From: Pseudomonas iridis
GTDB taxonomy: Bacteria > Pseudomonadota > Gammaproteobacteria > Pseudomonadales > Pseudomonadaceae
DNA length: 64,000 nt
NCBI RefSeq assembly: GCF_017980685.1
Contig: NZ_JACXXO010000001.1
Span: forward strand, 682,001 to 746,000
Reading direction: 5' to 3'
Part shown: positions 1 through 8,693 of the stretch, piece after piece
How positions within the stretch are numbered: the stretch's first letter is position 1
How the letters are laid out: each line of letters starts with the position of its first letter
Made by a program: the position numbers and the translations under genes
The notes under the pieces: generated by a model
Database searches by the model: none
Told to the model about the DNA's origin: nothing
The model's input: only the letters and a program-made list of their open reading frames with translations

Positions 1-2501
1 ATGAATCCGGTGGCAACATCAGCCGTCAGATCCGTCGCCTCGGCTCGTCCGTTGACTGGAGCCGCGAGCGCTTCACCATGGACGACGGTCTGTCCGAAGC
101 GGTTAAAGAAGCGTTCGTGCGCCTGCACGAAGACGGTCTGATCTATCGCGGCAAGCGTCTGGTCAACTGGGACACCAAGCTGCACACGGCGATTTCCGAC
201 CTCGAAGTGGAAAACCACGACGAGAAAGGTTTCCTGTGGAACCTCAAGTACCCGTTGGCTGACGGCGCGAAAACCGCTGAAGGCAACGATTTCCTGATCG
301 TCGCGACCACCCGTCCGGAAACCATGCTCGGCGACTCCGCCGTCGCGGTGAACCCGAACGACGAGCGCTACAAAGCCCTGATCGGCAAGTTTGTCGAGCT
401 GCCACTGGTTGGCCGTCGCATCCCGATCATCGCCGACGATTACTGCGATCCAGAATTCGGCACCGGCTGCGTGAAAATCACCCCGGCCCACGATTTCAAC
501 GACTACGAAGTCGGCAAGCGCCACAACCTGCCGCTGCTGAACATCTTCGACAAAAATGCCCACGTACTGCCGGCCTGTCAGGTGTTCAACCTCGACGGCA
601 CGCTGAACGAGAGCATCGATGGCAAGATCCCGGCTGAATACGCCGGCCTCGATCGTTTCGAAGCGCGCAAGCAGATCGTTGCCGCGTTCGACGCCGCCGG
701 CCTGCTGGTCAGCGTCGACGACCACGGCCTGAAAGTGCCGAAAGGCGACCGGTCCGGCACCATCATCGAGCCGTGGCTGACCGACCAGTGGTACGTGTCG
801 ACCAAGCCTTTGGCCGAGCCCGCGATTGCTGCTGTCGAAGACGGCCGCATCCAGTTCGTGCCGAAACAATACGAAAACATGTACTTCTCGTGGATGCGCG
901 ACATTCAGGATTGGTGCATCAGCCGTCAGTTGTGGTGGGGCCATCGGATTCCGGCCTGGTACGACGAGTCGGGCAAGGTCTACGTCGGTCGCGATGAAGC
1001 CGAAGTGCGTGCCAAGAACAACCTTGGCCCGGACGTTGCGCTGCAACAGGACAGCGACGTTCTCGACACCTGGTTCAGTTCGGGTCTGTGGACGTTCTCC
1101 ACCCTCGGCTGGCCGGAAAAAACCGAGTTCCTGAAGAAATTCCACTCCACCGACGTGCTGGTCACCGGTTTCGACATCATTTTCTTCTGGGTCGCCCGGA
1201 TGATCATGATGACCATGCACCTGGTGAAGAACGAAGACGGCACGCCGCAAGTGCCGTTCAAGACCGTTTACGTGCATGGTCTGGTGCGTGACGGCCAAGG
1301 CCAAAAGATGTCCAAGTCCAAGGGCAACGTCCTTGACCCGCTGGACATCATCGACGGCATCGACCTGGAAACACTGGTGCAGAAACGCACCTCGGGCCTG
1401 ATGCAGCCGAAACTGGCGAAGAAGATCGAGAAGCAGACCCGCGACGAGTTCGCCGACGGCATCGCCAGCTATGGCACCGACGCCCTGCGCTTCACCTTCT
1501 GCTCGCTGGCGTCCACCGGTCGCGACATCAAGTTCGACATGGGCCGCGTCGAAGGCTATCGCAACTTCTGCAACAAGATCTGGAACGCCGCGCGTTATGT
1601 TCTGGACAAGGGCGAAGACTGCGGCCAGAACGGCGAAGCCTACGAACTGTCGCTGGCAGATCGCTGGATCATCTCGCAACTGCAGCGCACCGAAGCCGAA
1701 GTCACCCGTCAACTGGATCAGTTCCGTTTCGACCTTGCGGCGCAAGCGCTGTACGAGTTCATCTGGAACCAGTACTGCGACTGGTATCTGGAATTGTCCA
1801 AGCCTGTGCTGTGGGACGAAAACGCTCCGGTCGAGCGCCAGCGCGGCACTCGTCGCACGCTGGTTCGCGTACTGGAAGTGGCGCTGCGTCTGGCGCACCC
1901 GTTCATGCCGTTCATCACTGAAGAAATCTGGCAGCGCATTGCACCGCTGGCCGGTATTCAGGGCAAGACGATCATGCTGCAACCTTGGCCAGTGGCCAAT
2001 GAAGAGCGCATCGATCCGGCTGCCGAGAGCGACATCGAGTGGCTCAAGGAGCTGATGCTCGGCACGCGTAACATCCGTGGCGAGATGAATATCGGCCCGG
2101 GCAAACCACTGCCGATCTACCTGAAAAACGTCAGCGCCGAAGACCAGCGCCGTTTGACCGAGAACGAAGCGCTGCTGAAGAAGCTGGCGCGTCTGGAGTC
2201 GATCACCGTCCTGGCCGCTGGCGAAGAAGCACCGCTGTCCGCCACCGCACTGGTCGGCGAGATGGAAGTGCTGGTGCCGATGGCCGGCCTGATCGACAAG
2301 GCTGCTGAACTGGCGCGCCTTGACAAGGAAATCCTGCGTCTGCAGGGCGAAGTCCAGCGCGTTGGCGGCAAGCTGTCCAACGCCGGTTTCGTCGACAAGG
2401 CCCCGGCCGAAGTCATCGAGAAGGAACGCGCCAAACTGGCCGAGGCTGAACAGGCCCTGGGCAAGCTGGCCGAGCAGCACGCGCGGATTGCCAGCCTGTA
2501 A
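1..2501 (+). CDS. valS: Valine--tRNA ligase, 5'-truncated by the window edge
   Basis: Class I aminoacyl-tRNA synthetase that charges tRNA-Val in the cytoplasm and edits mischarged threonine. The reading frame is open from base 3, so the start codon and the HIGH-bearing N-terminus (roughly 115 residues of a protein usually about 950 long) lie before the window. Visible parts are the editing (CP1) domain, the KMSKS signature inside [10 protein letters not shown] at about 1296-1328, the anticodon-binding domain, and the C-terminal coiled-coil arm rich in Leu, Glu and Lys (about 2290-2490) that is typical of ValRS. An internal ATG at 78 is not the start, because conserved ValRS sequence precedes it in frame. 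A strong terminator follows the stop. Identification is secure. Confidence 0.97.
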   Translation, partial: ESGGNISRQIRRLGSSVDWSRERFTMDDGLSEAVKEAFVRLHEDGLIYRGKRLVNWDTKLHTAISDLEVENHDEKGFLWNLKYPLADGAKTAEGNDFLIVATTRPETMLGDSAVAVNPNDERYKALIGKFVELPLVGRRIPIIADDYCDPEFGTGCVKITPAHDFNDYEVGKRHNLPLLNIFDKNAHVLPACQVFNLDGTLNESIDGKIPAEYAGLDRFEARKQIVAAFDAAGLLVSVDDHGLKVPKGDRSGTIIEPWLTDQWYVSTKPLAEPAIAAVEDGRIQFVPKQYENMYFSWMRDIQDWCISRQLWWGHRIPAWYDESGKVYVGRDEAEVRAKNNLGPDVALQQDSDVLDTWFSSGLWTFSTLGWPEKTEFLKKFHSTDVLVTGFDIIFFWVARMIMMTMHLVKNEDGTPQVPFKTVYVHGLVRDGQGQKMSKSKGNVLDPLDIIDGIDLETLVQKRTSGLMQPKLAKKIEKQTRDEFADGIASYGTDALRFTFCSLASTGRDIKFDMGRVEGYRNFCNKIWNAARYVLDKGEDCGQNGEAYELSLADRWIISQLQRTEAEVTRQLDQFRFDLAAQALYEFIWNQYCDWYLELSKPVLWDENAPVERQRGTRRTLVRVLEVALRLAHPFMPFITEEIWQRIAPLAGIQGKTIMLQPWPVANEERIDPAAESDIEWLKELMLGTRNIRGEMNIGPGKPLPIYLKNVSAEDQRRLTENEALLKKLARLESITVLAAGEEAPLSATALVGEMEVLVPMAGLIDKAAELARLDKEILRLQGEVQRVGGKLSNAGFVDKAPAEVIEKERAKLAEAEQALGKLAEQHARIASL

Positions 2502-2516
2502 CGGTAAATCGCAATG

Positions 2517-2550
2517 AAAAAGGGAGGCCCGTAATGGCCTCCCTTTTTTA
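2517..2550 (+). terminator. Rho-independent terminator of valS
   Basis: A perfect 9-bp stem AGGGAGGCC/GGCCTCCCT (2521-2529 and 2536-2544) with a 6-nt loop is followed by a run of T. It lies 15 bp after the valS stop. Confidence 0.9.
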
Positions 2551-2657
2551 TTTCTGCAACACGCCCCCTTCGGCAGCTCCTACATGGGTTCGGCGTATTC
2601 GACCTCAATGTGGGACAATACCCGCCACTTTCAGCCATACCCGAATCGACCACGCCC

Positions 2658-3677
2658 ATGAACGCCCCCCGTACACCTCGCCCGCCGCGCAAGAAGCCTG
2701 ATTCCGCCACCTCGGCCAAAGCCGTGGAACCGCGGGAAAAGGCCAGCCTGCACCCGCGCAATCGCCATCAGGGTCGTTACGACTTCCCGGCGCTGATCAA
2801 AACCACGCCGGAACTGGCAAAGTTCGTGATCACCAACCCGTACGGCAAGGAAAGCATCGACTTCGCCAGCCCCGACGCGGTGCGCGTGTTCAACCGTGCG
2901 CTGCTCAAGTCGTTCTATGGCATTCAGCATTGGGACATTCCGGCAGACTACCTCTGCCCTCCGGTTCCGGGCCGTGCCGATTACGTGCACTTTCTTGCGG
3001 ACCTGCTGGCGAGCATGAACGAGGGCAAGGTGCCGCGCGGCGCGATCGTCAATGTGCTGGACATCGGCATGGGTGCCAACTGCGTGTATCCGCTGATCGG
3101 CAACAGTGAATACCGCTGGCATTTCCTCGGCTCGGAAATCGACCCGACGGCCGTTGCAGCGGCCAAGGCGATTGTCCAGTCGAACGACCTGAGCAAGGTC
3201 ATCCAGCTGCGCCAGCAGGAGAATCGCAAGCACATCCTGATCGGCTTGCTGGAACCAGGCGAGCGTTTCGACCTGACCATGTGCAACCCGCCGTTCCATG
3301 CCTCGATGGACGAAGCGACCAAGGGCAGCGAGCGCAAATGGCGTGCACTGGGTAAAGCTGATCCGAAACGCAAGTTGCCGGTGCTGAACTTCGGCGGCCA
3401 GTCGGCAGAGCTGTGGTGCGAGGGAGGTGAAGCGCGCTTCGTGACGCAACTGATCGCCGAAAGCGCCAATTTCCAGCACAAGGTGCTGTGGTTCAGCACA
3501 CTGGTGTCGAAAGCCTCCAACCTGCCGGCCATCGAAACCGCGCTGAAAAAGGCTGGCGTACTCGAAAGCCAGGTGGTGGAAATGTCTCAAGGGCAGAAAC
3601 AGAGCCGTTTCGTGGCCTGGACCTTCCAGACCAAGTCCGAACAGCAGATCTGGCGTCGCGAGCGCTGGACGCGCTAA
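2658..3677 (+). CDS. rlmF: 23S rRNA (adenine(1618)-N(6))-methyltransferase RlmF
   Basis: SAM-dependent methyltransferase that modifies A1618 of 23S rRNA. The product has about 339 residues. A basic, proline-rich N-terminus (RTPRPPRKK) leads into the RlmF core: [15 protein letters not shown] is the SAM-binding motif I, and CNPPFHAS is the NPPF catalytic motif of N6-adenine methyltransferases. ATG 2658 was chosen because the sequence from an upstream ATG at 2610 has no family character. No strong ribosome-binding site is visible for either start. The gene is probably monocistronic, between the valS terminator and a REP pair. Confidence 0.93.
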   Translation: MNAPRTPRPPRKKPDSATSAKAVEPREKASLHPRNRHQGRYDFPALIKTTPELAKFVITNPYGKESIDFASPDAVRVFNRALLKSFYGIQHWDIPADYLCPPVPGRADYVHFLADLLASMNEGKVPRGAIVNVLDIGMGANCVYPLIGNSEYRWHFLGSEIDPTAVAAAKAIVQSNDLSKVIQLRQQENRKHILIGLLEPGERFDLTMCNPPFHASMDEATKGSERKWRALGKADPKRKLPVLNFGGQSAELWCEGGEARFVTQLIAESANFQHKVLWFSTLVSKASNLPAIETALKKAGVLESQVVEMSQGQKQSRFVAWTFQTKSEQQIWRRERWTR

Positions 3678-3703
3678 ACATTGCATCGACCGACGCAGGT
3701 CGA

Positions 3704-3786
3704 TTCTGCTCGCGAAGGCGGCGTGTCAGTCAACTTTAAATATCGACTGACCCACCGCTTTCGCGAGCAGGTTCGCTCCCACATGG
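3704..3786. repeat. REP pair (REPIN), CTCGCGA family, slightly diverged
   Basis: Two inverted arms, CTGCTCGCGAAGGCGG and CCGCTTTCGCGAGCAG, flank a short AT-rich centre with inverted GTCAGTC/GACTGAC. The left arm has lost the GTGGGAGC tip. The pair lies between the converging ends of rlmF and the HU gene. Confidence 0.8.
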
Positions 3787-3817
3787 GATCGGGCGGCATC
3801 GCCAAATCGCAGACACA

Positions 3818-3856
3818 AAAAAACCGTGCCCGGATCGCTCCGGTGCACGGTTTTTT
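3818..3856 (-). terminator. Bidirectional terminator after the HU gene
   Basis: The stem AAACCGTGC/GCACGGTTT contains an inner CCGG/CCGG pair. T runs lie on both sides (AAAAAAA on the left, TTTTTT on the right), so it can stop HU transcription leftward and any rlmF read-through rightward. Confidence 0.85.
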
Positions 3857-3867
3857 ATTGCTGCGTC

Positions 3868-4149
3868 TTACTTGTTCACAGCGTCGGTCAGGCCTTTGGC
3901 CACAACCAGCTTGATCACTTTCTTCGCAGGGATTTCGATGGCAGCGCCAGTCGAAGGGTTACGGCCAGTGCGGGCAGGACGCTCGGTCACTTTCAGCTTG
4001 CCGATACCTGGCAGAGTGATTTCGCCGCCGTTTTCCAGCTGATCGGCAACGATTTGGCCCAGTTGGTCCAGAGCGTTACGCGCGGTGGTTTTCGGCGCGT
4101 CGATAGCTTCAGCGATGTCGGCGATCAGTTGGTCTTTAGTAAGAGCCAT
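3868..4149 (-). CDS. HU-family nucleoid DNA-binding protein
   Basis: A 93-residue histone-like protein that bends DNA as a dimer. It has the full HU/IHF fold: N-terminal helices (MALTKDQLIADIAEAI), the GEITLPGIGKLKV beta region, the RTGRNPSTG DNA-contacting arm with its intercalating proline, and a C-terminal helix. The start MALTKDQ (4149) is preceded by GGAAGGAA at good spacing; the frame extends further upstream but that part is not HU-like. Pseudomonads encode several HU paralogues (HupA, HupB, HupN). The MALTKDQ type is not the canonical HupB, but I cannot fix the letter from sequence alone. Confidence 0.93.
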   Translation of the reverse strand: MALTKDQLIADIAEAIDAPKTTARNALDQLGQIVADQLENGGEITLPGIGKLKVTERPARTGRNPSTGAAIEIPAKKVIKLVVAKGLTDAVNK

Positions 4150-4544
4150 GTAGTGTTCCTTCCCTATCAAATTCATATGGATTGCAGAGTGCAGTGTCAG
4201 CCATCGAGCCCGATCTTCTGGATCTGGCACCCTCGGCGATAACCGCGACGAGTCGGGTTATAGATACCGAAATCAGGGTTTGGTTCGACCTGACAAATGC
4301 TGATTGCACGCTTAACGCAGTGACTTCGCGTAAGACCGGGCAAAACTAGCACAGAGACAAGGAAATATCCGCCTCTAGCTACCCATTTGGTCAGCTTTAT
4401 TGCTCTAAACCGGTAAAAAACTGCATAAGGGTCGCACAGGGCCCAGGAATTGCCCTTCACCCGGCGCCAAAACCAGTGATTGCGGTACACTGGGCGCTTT
4501 TTCGGGGGAGCCTGCCCTCCTCCCATCCAACAGCCGAGAAGCCC
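4150..4544. other. Divergent intergenic region, HU gene / ndpA
   Basis: About 395 bp without a supportable gene. It should carry the promoters of two divergent nucleoid-protein genes. The only clear symmetry is ATAACC (4239-4244) inverted with GGTTAT (4256-4261). The sequence becomes AT-richer around 4320-4420. No convincing -35/-10 pair could be picked by eye. Confidence 0.5.
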
Positions 4545-5549
4545 ATGCCGATCCGTCATTGCATCGTCCACCTGATCGACAAAAAACCCGACGGCACGCC
4601 CGCAGTTCTGCACGCCCGTGATTCTGAACTGGCGGAGTCGGCGGCCATCGAGAACATGCTCGCCGACCTCAACGAGAGCTACAACGCCAAACAGGGCAAA
4701 GCCTGGGGTCTGTTCCATCCGGAATCTGGCGCGTTTCCGTTCAGTGGCTGGCTGAAGGAGTACATGGAAGGTGGCAGAGACTTCACCGCATTCAGCAAAG
4801 TGGCGGTCGAGCATCTGCAGAAGCTGATGGAAGAGTCGAACCTGTCGGTCGGTGGCCACGTGCTGTTCGCCCACTACCAGCAAGGCATGACCGACTACCT
4901 GGCCATCGCCCTGCTGCACCACAGCGAAGGCGTGGCCGTCACCGACTCGCTGGACGTGACCCCGTCGCGCCATCTCGACCTCGGCCAGCTTCACCTGGCC
5001 GCACGGATCAACGTTTCCGAGTGGCAGAACAACAAGCAGTCCAAGCAGTACATCTCGTTCATCAAAGGCAAAAACGGCAAGAAGGTTTCGGAATACTTCC
5101 GCGACTTCATCGGCTGCCAGGAAGGCGTCGACGGCCCGGGCGAGACCCGCACCCTGCTCAAGGCTTTCAGTGACTTCGTCGAGAGCGAAGACCTGCCGGA
5201 AGAGTCCGCTCGCGAGAAAACCAAGACGCTGGTCGATTACGCCAGCAGCCAGGCGAAACTCGGCGAGCCAATGGGCCTGGAAGAGCTCTCGGAGCTGATC
5301 GACGAAGAACGCCCGAAAGCCTTCTACGATCACATCCGCAACAAGGATTACGGCCTGTCGCCAGAGATACCGGCAGACAAACGCACCTTGAATCAATTCC
5401 GCCGCTTCACCGGTCGCGCCGAAGGTCTGTCGATCAGCTTTGAGGCACACCTGCTGGGCTCGACGATCGAGTACGACGAAGAGAACGGCACCCTGATGAT
5501 CAAGGGCCTGCCAACCTCGCTGACCGATCAGCTGAAGCGCCGCAACTGA
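4545..5549 (+). CDS. ndpA: Nucleoid-associated protein NdpA/YejK
   Basis: A 334-residue member of the YejK/NdpA family, proteins that bind the nucleoid without a well-defined enzymatic role. Family character runs the whole length: N-terminal [17 protein letters not shown], central GGHVLFAHY and [12 protein letters not shown], and the C-terminal [18 protein letters not shown]. The start at 4545 is where homology begins; an upstream ATG at 4476 adds an unlike peptide. Its TGA overlaps the ATG of the following glutaredoxin gene (TGATG), which suggests translational coupling. Confidence 0.93.
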   Translation: MPIRHCIVHLIDKKPDGTPAVLHARDSELAESAAIENMLADLNESYNAKQGKAWGLFHPESGAFPFSGWLKEYMEGGRDFTAFSKVAVEHLQKLMEESNLSVGGHVLFAHYQQGMTDYLAIALLHHSEGVAVTDSLDVTPSRHLDLGQLHLAARINVSEWQNNKQSKQYISFIKGKNGKKVSEYFRDFIGCQEGVDGPGETRTLLKAFSDFVESEDLPEESAREKTKTLVDYASSQAKLGEPMGLEELSELIDEERPKAFYDHIRNKDYGLSPEIPADKRTLNQFRRFTGRAEGLSISFEAHLLGSTIEYDEENGTLMIKGLPTSLTDQLKRRN

Positions 5550-5899
5550 TGCTCGGCAATGTGCTGAAGAAGGTCGCGCTGGTTCTGCTGGTGGTCGTGG
5601 TTTATCAGAACTGGGGCAAGATCGAGCGGGTGTTCAACCCGTCGCAGATGGTGGCTGAGCAGACGCGGGCGCAGGCTAATGTCGTGCTCTATGCCACAGA
5701 CTGGTGCGGCTACTGCAAGCAGACCAAACGCTTTCTCGACAGCAAGGGGATTGCGTTCAAGGAATTCGACATCGAGAAGGATGCCGAGGCGCGCAAGGCG
5801 TACGAGGCACTGGGTGGGCGCGGAATTCCGCTGATCGATGTGAATGGCACGTTGATTCGCGGGTTTGATCCGGACGAGATACTCGCTGCATTGAAATAA
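5549..5899 (+). CDS. Membrane-anchored glutaredoxin-like thiol protein
   Basis: A 116-residue protein with an N-terminal hydrophobic anchor (LVLLVVVVY, residues about 10-20) and a thioredoxin-fold glutaredoxin domain from about residue 45. The active site is WCGYC (residues 53-57). The cis-proline motif GIPLIDV and the GFDPDEI helix are also visible. The anchor suggests a domain tethered to the inner membrane; which face it sits on cannot be read from sequence. It is coupled to ndpA by a 1-bp overlap, so it is probably co-transcribed. Confidence 0.88.
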   Translation: MLGNVLKKVALVLLVVVVYQNWGKIERVFNPSQMVAEQTRAQANVVLYATDWCGYCKQTKRFLDSKGIAFKEFDIEKDAEARKAYEALGGRGIPLIDVNGTLIRGFDPDEILAALK

Positions 5900-5903
5900 C
5901 AGC

Positions 5904-5990
5904 AAGATCAAAAGATCGCAGCCTGCGGCAGCTCCTACAGGTGCAGCATCAATCCCACTGTAGGAGCTGCCGCAGGCTGCGATCTTTTGC
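5904..5990. repeat. REP pair, TGTAGGAGCTGCCGCAGGC family
   Basis: Inverted arms with the core GCAGCTCCTACAG (left) and CTGTAGGAGCTGCCGCAGG (right), each continuing into GATCTTTTG, around an 18-nt centre. The pair fills the gap between the converging glutaredoxin and GST genes and may double as a transcriptional barrier. Confidence 0.9.
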
Positions 5991-5992
5991 TT

Positions 5993-6928
5993 TTAGCGTG
6001 CTTCGATACGGAAACCGAACCGCGGAAAGTGCACATGCACCACGCCGCCACGCTCGTCTTCGCGACGCACGATCAGCTCCTCACGACCGGCAAACAGCAA
6101 CTCACCCACCACCGGATCAACCCCGTAATCCGTCGCGGCAATTGCCACCTGCTGGCCTGCCTTGAATCCGTTCGGGTCAACAAACTGTTCATCCGGCAAT
6201 GCCGCTGGCGTCGCATTGCGTGCAACCTCCAGCGCCTCCTCGGACGTCATTTCGCTCGCAGCGCCATGCCCGAAGCCCAACACACGTCCCAGCCACGCGA
6301 CGACGGCTGGATACTCATCCACCAGAGGCGCTGTCACGTGGGTCGCCTTGAGAAACCACATCGGGTGCGCCAAAGCAAAGTCGGCAATCGATGGATCGCC
6401 GAACAGGAAGTCACCTTGCTCGCGCTGCAACTGCTGCTCCAGACGCGCCATGATCGTCGGCCATTGATGCTTGGCTTGCTCGGTAGACAAACGCGTAGCG
6501 CTGCCGCCACTGAACAGGCCGGCACGGTCGGCCATAAACGCCTTGATCGCTTCCGGCGGTAATTTGCCGAAACGCACGGCAACCGATTCCGGCTGGAACA
6601 CCAGGCTGACGGCATGCTGGAACACCACCGAGTCCGCCCACGTCGCGAAGCTGGCGGTGGTCATCTCCTGACCTTCGGGGAAAAACGACGGCTGCGCCTT
6701 CTCTTGCTCCAGTCGGCGGGCGATCAACGAAGTGTCGCAATAGATGTCAGCGCCGATCTGCAACACTGGGGTTTTGCGATAACCACCGGTCAGGGCGGTC
6801 AGATCCGGTTTCGGCATTACCGGCGAGATATTCACCGAGCGCCAGGACAGACCTTTGAAGCCCAGCAGCAGACGGGCCTTCTCGGCAAATGGAGAGGTCG
6901 GGTAATGATGCAGAATCAACTCGGACAT
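5993..6928 (-). CDS. Glutathione S-transferase family protein with C-terminal extension
   Basis: A 311-residue protein. Residues 1-80 form a thioredoxin-like GST N-domain (HHYPTSPFAEKARLLLGFKG, then KTPVLQIG with the cis-proline and DTSLIARRLE). Residues about 90-215 form the helical GST C-domain (DFLFGDPSIADFALAHPMWF). About 90 further residues after this (ALPDEQFVDPNGFKAGQQV onward) are unusual for a GST and read like a small beta-rich domain. Substrate is unknown. The promoter region shows no obvious redox-regulator site. Confidence 0.85.
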   Translation of the reverse strand: MSELILHHYPTSPFAEKARLLLGFKGLSWRSVNISPVMPKPDLTALTGGYRKTPVLQIGADIYCDTSLIARRLEQEKAQPSFFPEGQEMTTASFATWADSVVFQHAVSLVFQPESVAVRFGKLPPEAIKAFMADRAGLFSGGSATRLSTEQAKHQWPTIMARLEQQLQREQGDFLFGDPSIADFALAHPMWFLKATHVTAPLVDEYPAVVAWLGRVLGFGHGAASEMTSEEALEVARNATPAALPDEQFVDPNGFKAGQQVAIAATDYGVDPVVGELLFAGREELIVRREDERGGVVHVHFPRFGFRIEAR

Positions 6929-7010
6929 GCTCGGCTCCGCCGCTCAGAAAGTGAGTCGGCAGCTTAGCGCGCATTTACTTAGCAGCCTACAGATCTGGCT
7001 GATGGGAACC

Positions 7011-7032
7011 GATCAGTCAGATTGATAAGACG
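7011..7032. repeat. 22-bp direct repeat, left copy
   Basis: An exact copy of 7670-7691. It bounds the left side of a 659-bp repeat-to-repeat unit. The right copy overlaps the 3' end of the GIY-YIG gene, so this one looks like an att-type or duplication scar. Confidence 0.85.
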
Positions 7033-7048
7033 AGTGTGGCCCCCGAAC

Positions 7049-7081
7049 GAAAAAAACCGCCTCAGCCGAAACCGAGGCGGT
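7049..7081 (-). terminator. Leftward terminator
   Basis: The stem CCGCCTC/GAGGCGG (7057-7063, 7074-7080) is followed, on the minus strand, by TTTTTTT. It would end leftward transcription from the 7.1-7.5 kb segment. Confidence 0.8.
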
Positions 7082-7101
7082 CGTTCTCACCTCAATAAAC
7101 C

Positions 7102-7200
7102 TTACATAAAGTCATCGAAGTGATCTCGCAGGAATTCGTAAAAGCGAACCGCTTTAAACGATCTCCATACGAGGCTCAGAGTACGCAGCAATAGCTTCAT
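7102..7200 (-). CDS. Possible 32-residue small protein
   Basis: A short frame, MKLLLRTLSLVWRSFKAV then RFYEFLRDHFDDFM, stops at TAA 7102. A GGAGG ribosome-binding site lies 9 nt before the ATG and a strong terminator lies about 20 bp after the stop. The product would be an amphipathic, basic-then-acidic helix. The ATG overlaps the TGA of a longer upstream frame (ATGA). It may be a real small gene, or a fortuitous frame within a decayed gene (see the adjacent SymE-like remnants). I know no family for it. Confidence 0.35.
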   Translation of the reverse strand: MKLLLRTLSLVWRSFKAVRFYEFLRDHFDDFM

Positions 7201-7560
7201 ACGTATTGGCCTCCAGTCGGGAGCCAAACCTCCAGCGCGCTTACCGGACCATGTACGCCTTCGGAATACACGCTAGCGTATCCAGTGAGGCGGCCGATTG
7301 AGACACCCTTCGAAAAATCATTCCGGCACGGGAGCAACTCCGTGTCAGAGGGCATGAAACCGTTACGCCAATCAGCCAAGCCTCACTAGCTGCACTGTCA
7401 TGCGAGCGGATGGAGAGTAATCGCGTTTCAGAACCGCCGTTTAAACAAATCGATCTGAAATCGCGCTCTTCCAAAAATCGCCTCAGGCTTGCTCGATGGC
7501 AAAAAGACGAATAATCTTCACCCACGCTAGTGTATCCAGTGAGAACAGTAATCCCGGCCG
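7197..7560 (-). pseudogene. Possible decayed SymE-like toxin fragments (two copies)
   Basis: Two minus-strand stretches encode LTGYTSVGEDYSS (about 7505-7545) and RLTGYASVYSEGVHGPVSAL (about 7225-7295). Both resemble the start of the SymE beta domain (LTVSYASRYPDYS... in E. coli SymE). They share an almost exact 20-bp DNA direct repeat (7270-7289 and 7524-7543, one mismatch). Neither stretch continues into a full SymE domain in one frame, and the flanking frames contain early stops. The assignment rests on short matches read by eye; they could also be unrelated. Confidence 0.3.
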
Positions 7561-7573
7561 CAAACCGAGGTTT

Positions 7574-7608
7574 ACGAAAAAAACCGCCCCGCAAGGCGGC
7601 TTTTTTTT
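7574..7608 (-). terminator. Bidirectional terminator after the GIY-YIG gene
   Basis: The stem CCGCC/GGCGG (7584-7588, 7595-7599) lies between A7 and T8 runs, so it works in both directions. For the leftward GIY-YIG gene it lies about 65 bp after the stop. Confidence 0.8.
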
Positions 7609-7669
7609 GCCTGCCATTTGCGTGGTAGTCGTCTCTATCCGCAAGGATTTCTACCACCCGACAGAATCT

Positions 7670-7691
7670 GATCAGTCAGATTGATAAGACG
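7670..7691. repeat. 22-bp direct repeat, right copy
   Basis: An exact match to 7011-7032. It contains the last codons and stop of the GIY-YIG gene, so the intervening segment could have been added without disrupting that gene. Confidence 0.85.
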
Positions 7692-7974
7692 CGACCAGAC
7701 ACTCCTTCGCGCTCTTGCGCAGTTTTTTGATCAACCGCTCCTGCCGCAAGGCGTCGCTCTTGTCGCGACAAAGCTCGGTGTAAACCAGTGCCGTGGCCGG
7801 GCTGGACAGGAAGAAGCGCGCGCCTTTGCCGCTTTGGTGCTTGGCAAAACGGCGCGCGGGATCGTTGCTGATCCCGCAATACAACGAACCGTTGGCCGCG
7901 CGCACGAGGTAGACGAACCAGGACTTGCTCACTGGCTCGACAACATCGACAGATTTTTCGCTAAGGCTGGTCAC
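7672..7974 (-). CDS. GIY-YIG nuclease superfamily protein (UPF0213/YhbQ type)
   Basis: A 100-residue single-domain protein. The GIY-YIG signature reads [16 protein letters not shown] (residues about 21-36), followed by the conserved Arg of [14 protein letters not shown] and the RQERLIKKL helix with its conserved Glu. This is the small stand-alone form, whose cellular role is poorly known (DNA repair or structure-specific cleavage has been proposed for relatives). Its 3' end overlaps the right copy of a 22-bp direct repeat. Confidence 0.88.
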   Translation of the reverse strand: MTSLSEKSVDVVEPVSKSWFVYLVRAANGSLYCGISNDPARRFAKHQSGKGARFFLSSPATALVYTELCRDKSDALRQERLIKKLRKSAKECLVASYQSD

Positions 7975-8013
7975 TTCGGGATCAAGACGCGTAGGAAACA
8001 GGCCGCGATCTTA

Positions 8014-8484
8014 TCAGCGACCGGCCTGAAATGCCTTCAGTCCCTTCAGCGCCTGGGCACGTACAGCGTTGCGCACCAGAGGCGTCCAGCCCAGCAGCAG
8101 ACCTTTGAAACCCAAGGCCTGACGCGACCAGCGCCACAGATCGAAATGATCGTGGTGCTCGCAGATCTTGCCATCTCGGAACACGAAGCGTGCCTGGATA
8201 TCGTTGACCACGACGTTGCCGGTCTGGCTGAACAAATACGTCGCCACCCAATGCGCGCCGCCGCTGCGCTCATCGGCGCGAACGTTGTCGAAAGTCAGCG
8301 AAAAGTCTTGGGCGCGGGTGGTGAGCATTCGCCACATGTCGCCAGCATCGCGCCCACGCAGCTCACCAAAGGCCGGGTCGCTGAACACCACATCGTCGGT
8401 GTAACACGCAGCCATGGCCTCGGCGTCGAGGCGCTGGAAAGCCTGATAGAAGCGGGTGATCAACGCAGCGTGGGCGTCACTCAT
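8014..8484 (-). CDS. NTF2-like (SnoaL-type) protein
   Basis: A 156-residue protein of the NTF2/SnoaL fold: an N-terminal helix (ALITRFYQAFQRLDAEAMAA), CYTDDVVFSDPAFGELRG, and a long beta sheet with FVFRDGKICEHHDHFDLWRW. Such proteins are isomerases, hydrolases or ligand binders, and nothing here decides which. The start MSDAHA (8484) is preceded by TTGGAG; the frame extends upstream without homology. It is read leftward, between the GIY-YIG gene and a degenerate REP. Confidence 0.8.
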   Translation of the reverse strand: MSDAHAALITRFYQAFQRLDAEAMAACYTDDVVFSDPAFGELRGRDAGDMWRMLTTRAQDFSLTFDNVRADERSGGAHWVATYLFSQTGNVVVNDIQARFVFRDGKICEHHDHFDLWRWSRQALGFKGLLLGWTPLVRNAVRAQALKGLKAFQAGR

Positions 8485-8593
8485 GGGCAAACTCCAAGGA
8501 ATGGACAGATTGCCAGCACGATAATCTGCACAGCGCGCAAACACTATCGGCATTCGTGCACCGAATACCATTAGCGTCTTCGTTCAGCACAAA

Positions 8594-8692
8594 TCCTGTA
8601 GGAGCATTCGAGTGCAACGAGGCTGCGATCTTTTGATCCTGGTCTTTAAAATCACAATCAGAAGATCGCAGCGTGCCGCAGCGCCTACATGA
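8594..8692. repeat. Degenerate REP pair
   Basis: Arms TGTAGGAGCATTCG... and ...GCAGCGCCTAC with internal GATCTTTTGAT/AGAAGATCGCAG are recognisable as the TGTAGGAGC family. They carry several substitutions and so represent an old copy. Confidence 0.65.
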
Positions 8693-8693
8693 A

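Noticed and set aside
4197..5450. 417-codon minus-strand frame opposite ndpA
   Set aside because: It is a shadow of ndpA; the true gene has full family homology in the other direction.
7241..7657. 138-codon minus-strand frame as an intact gene
   Set aside because: It runs through a terminator and has no ribosome-binding site or full-length family match; only a short SymE-like stretch is notable.
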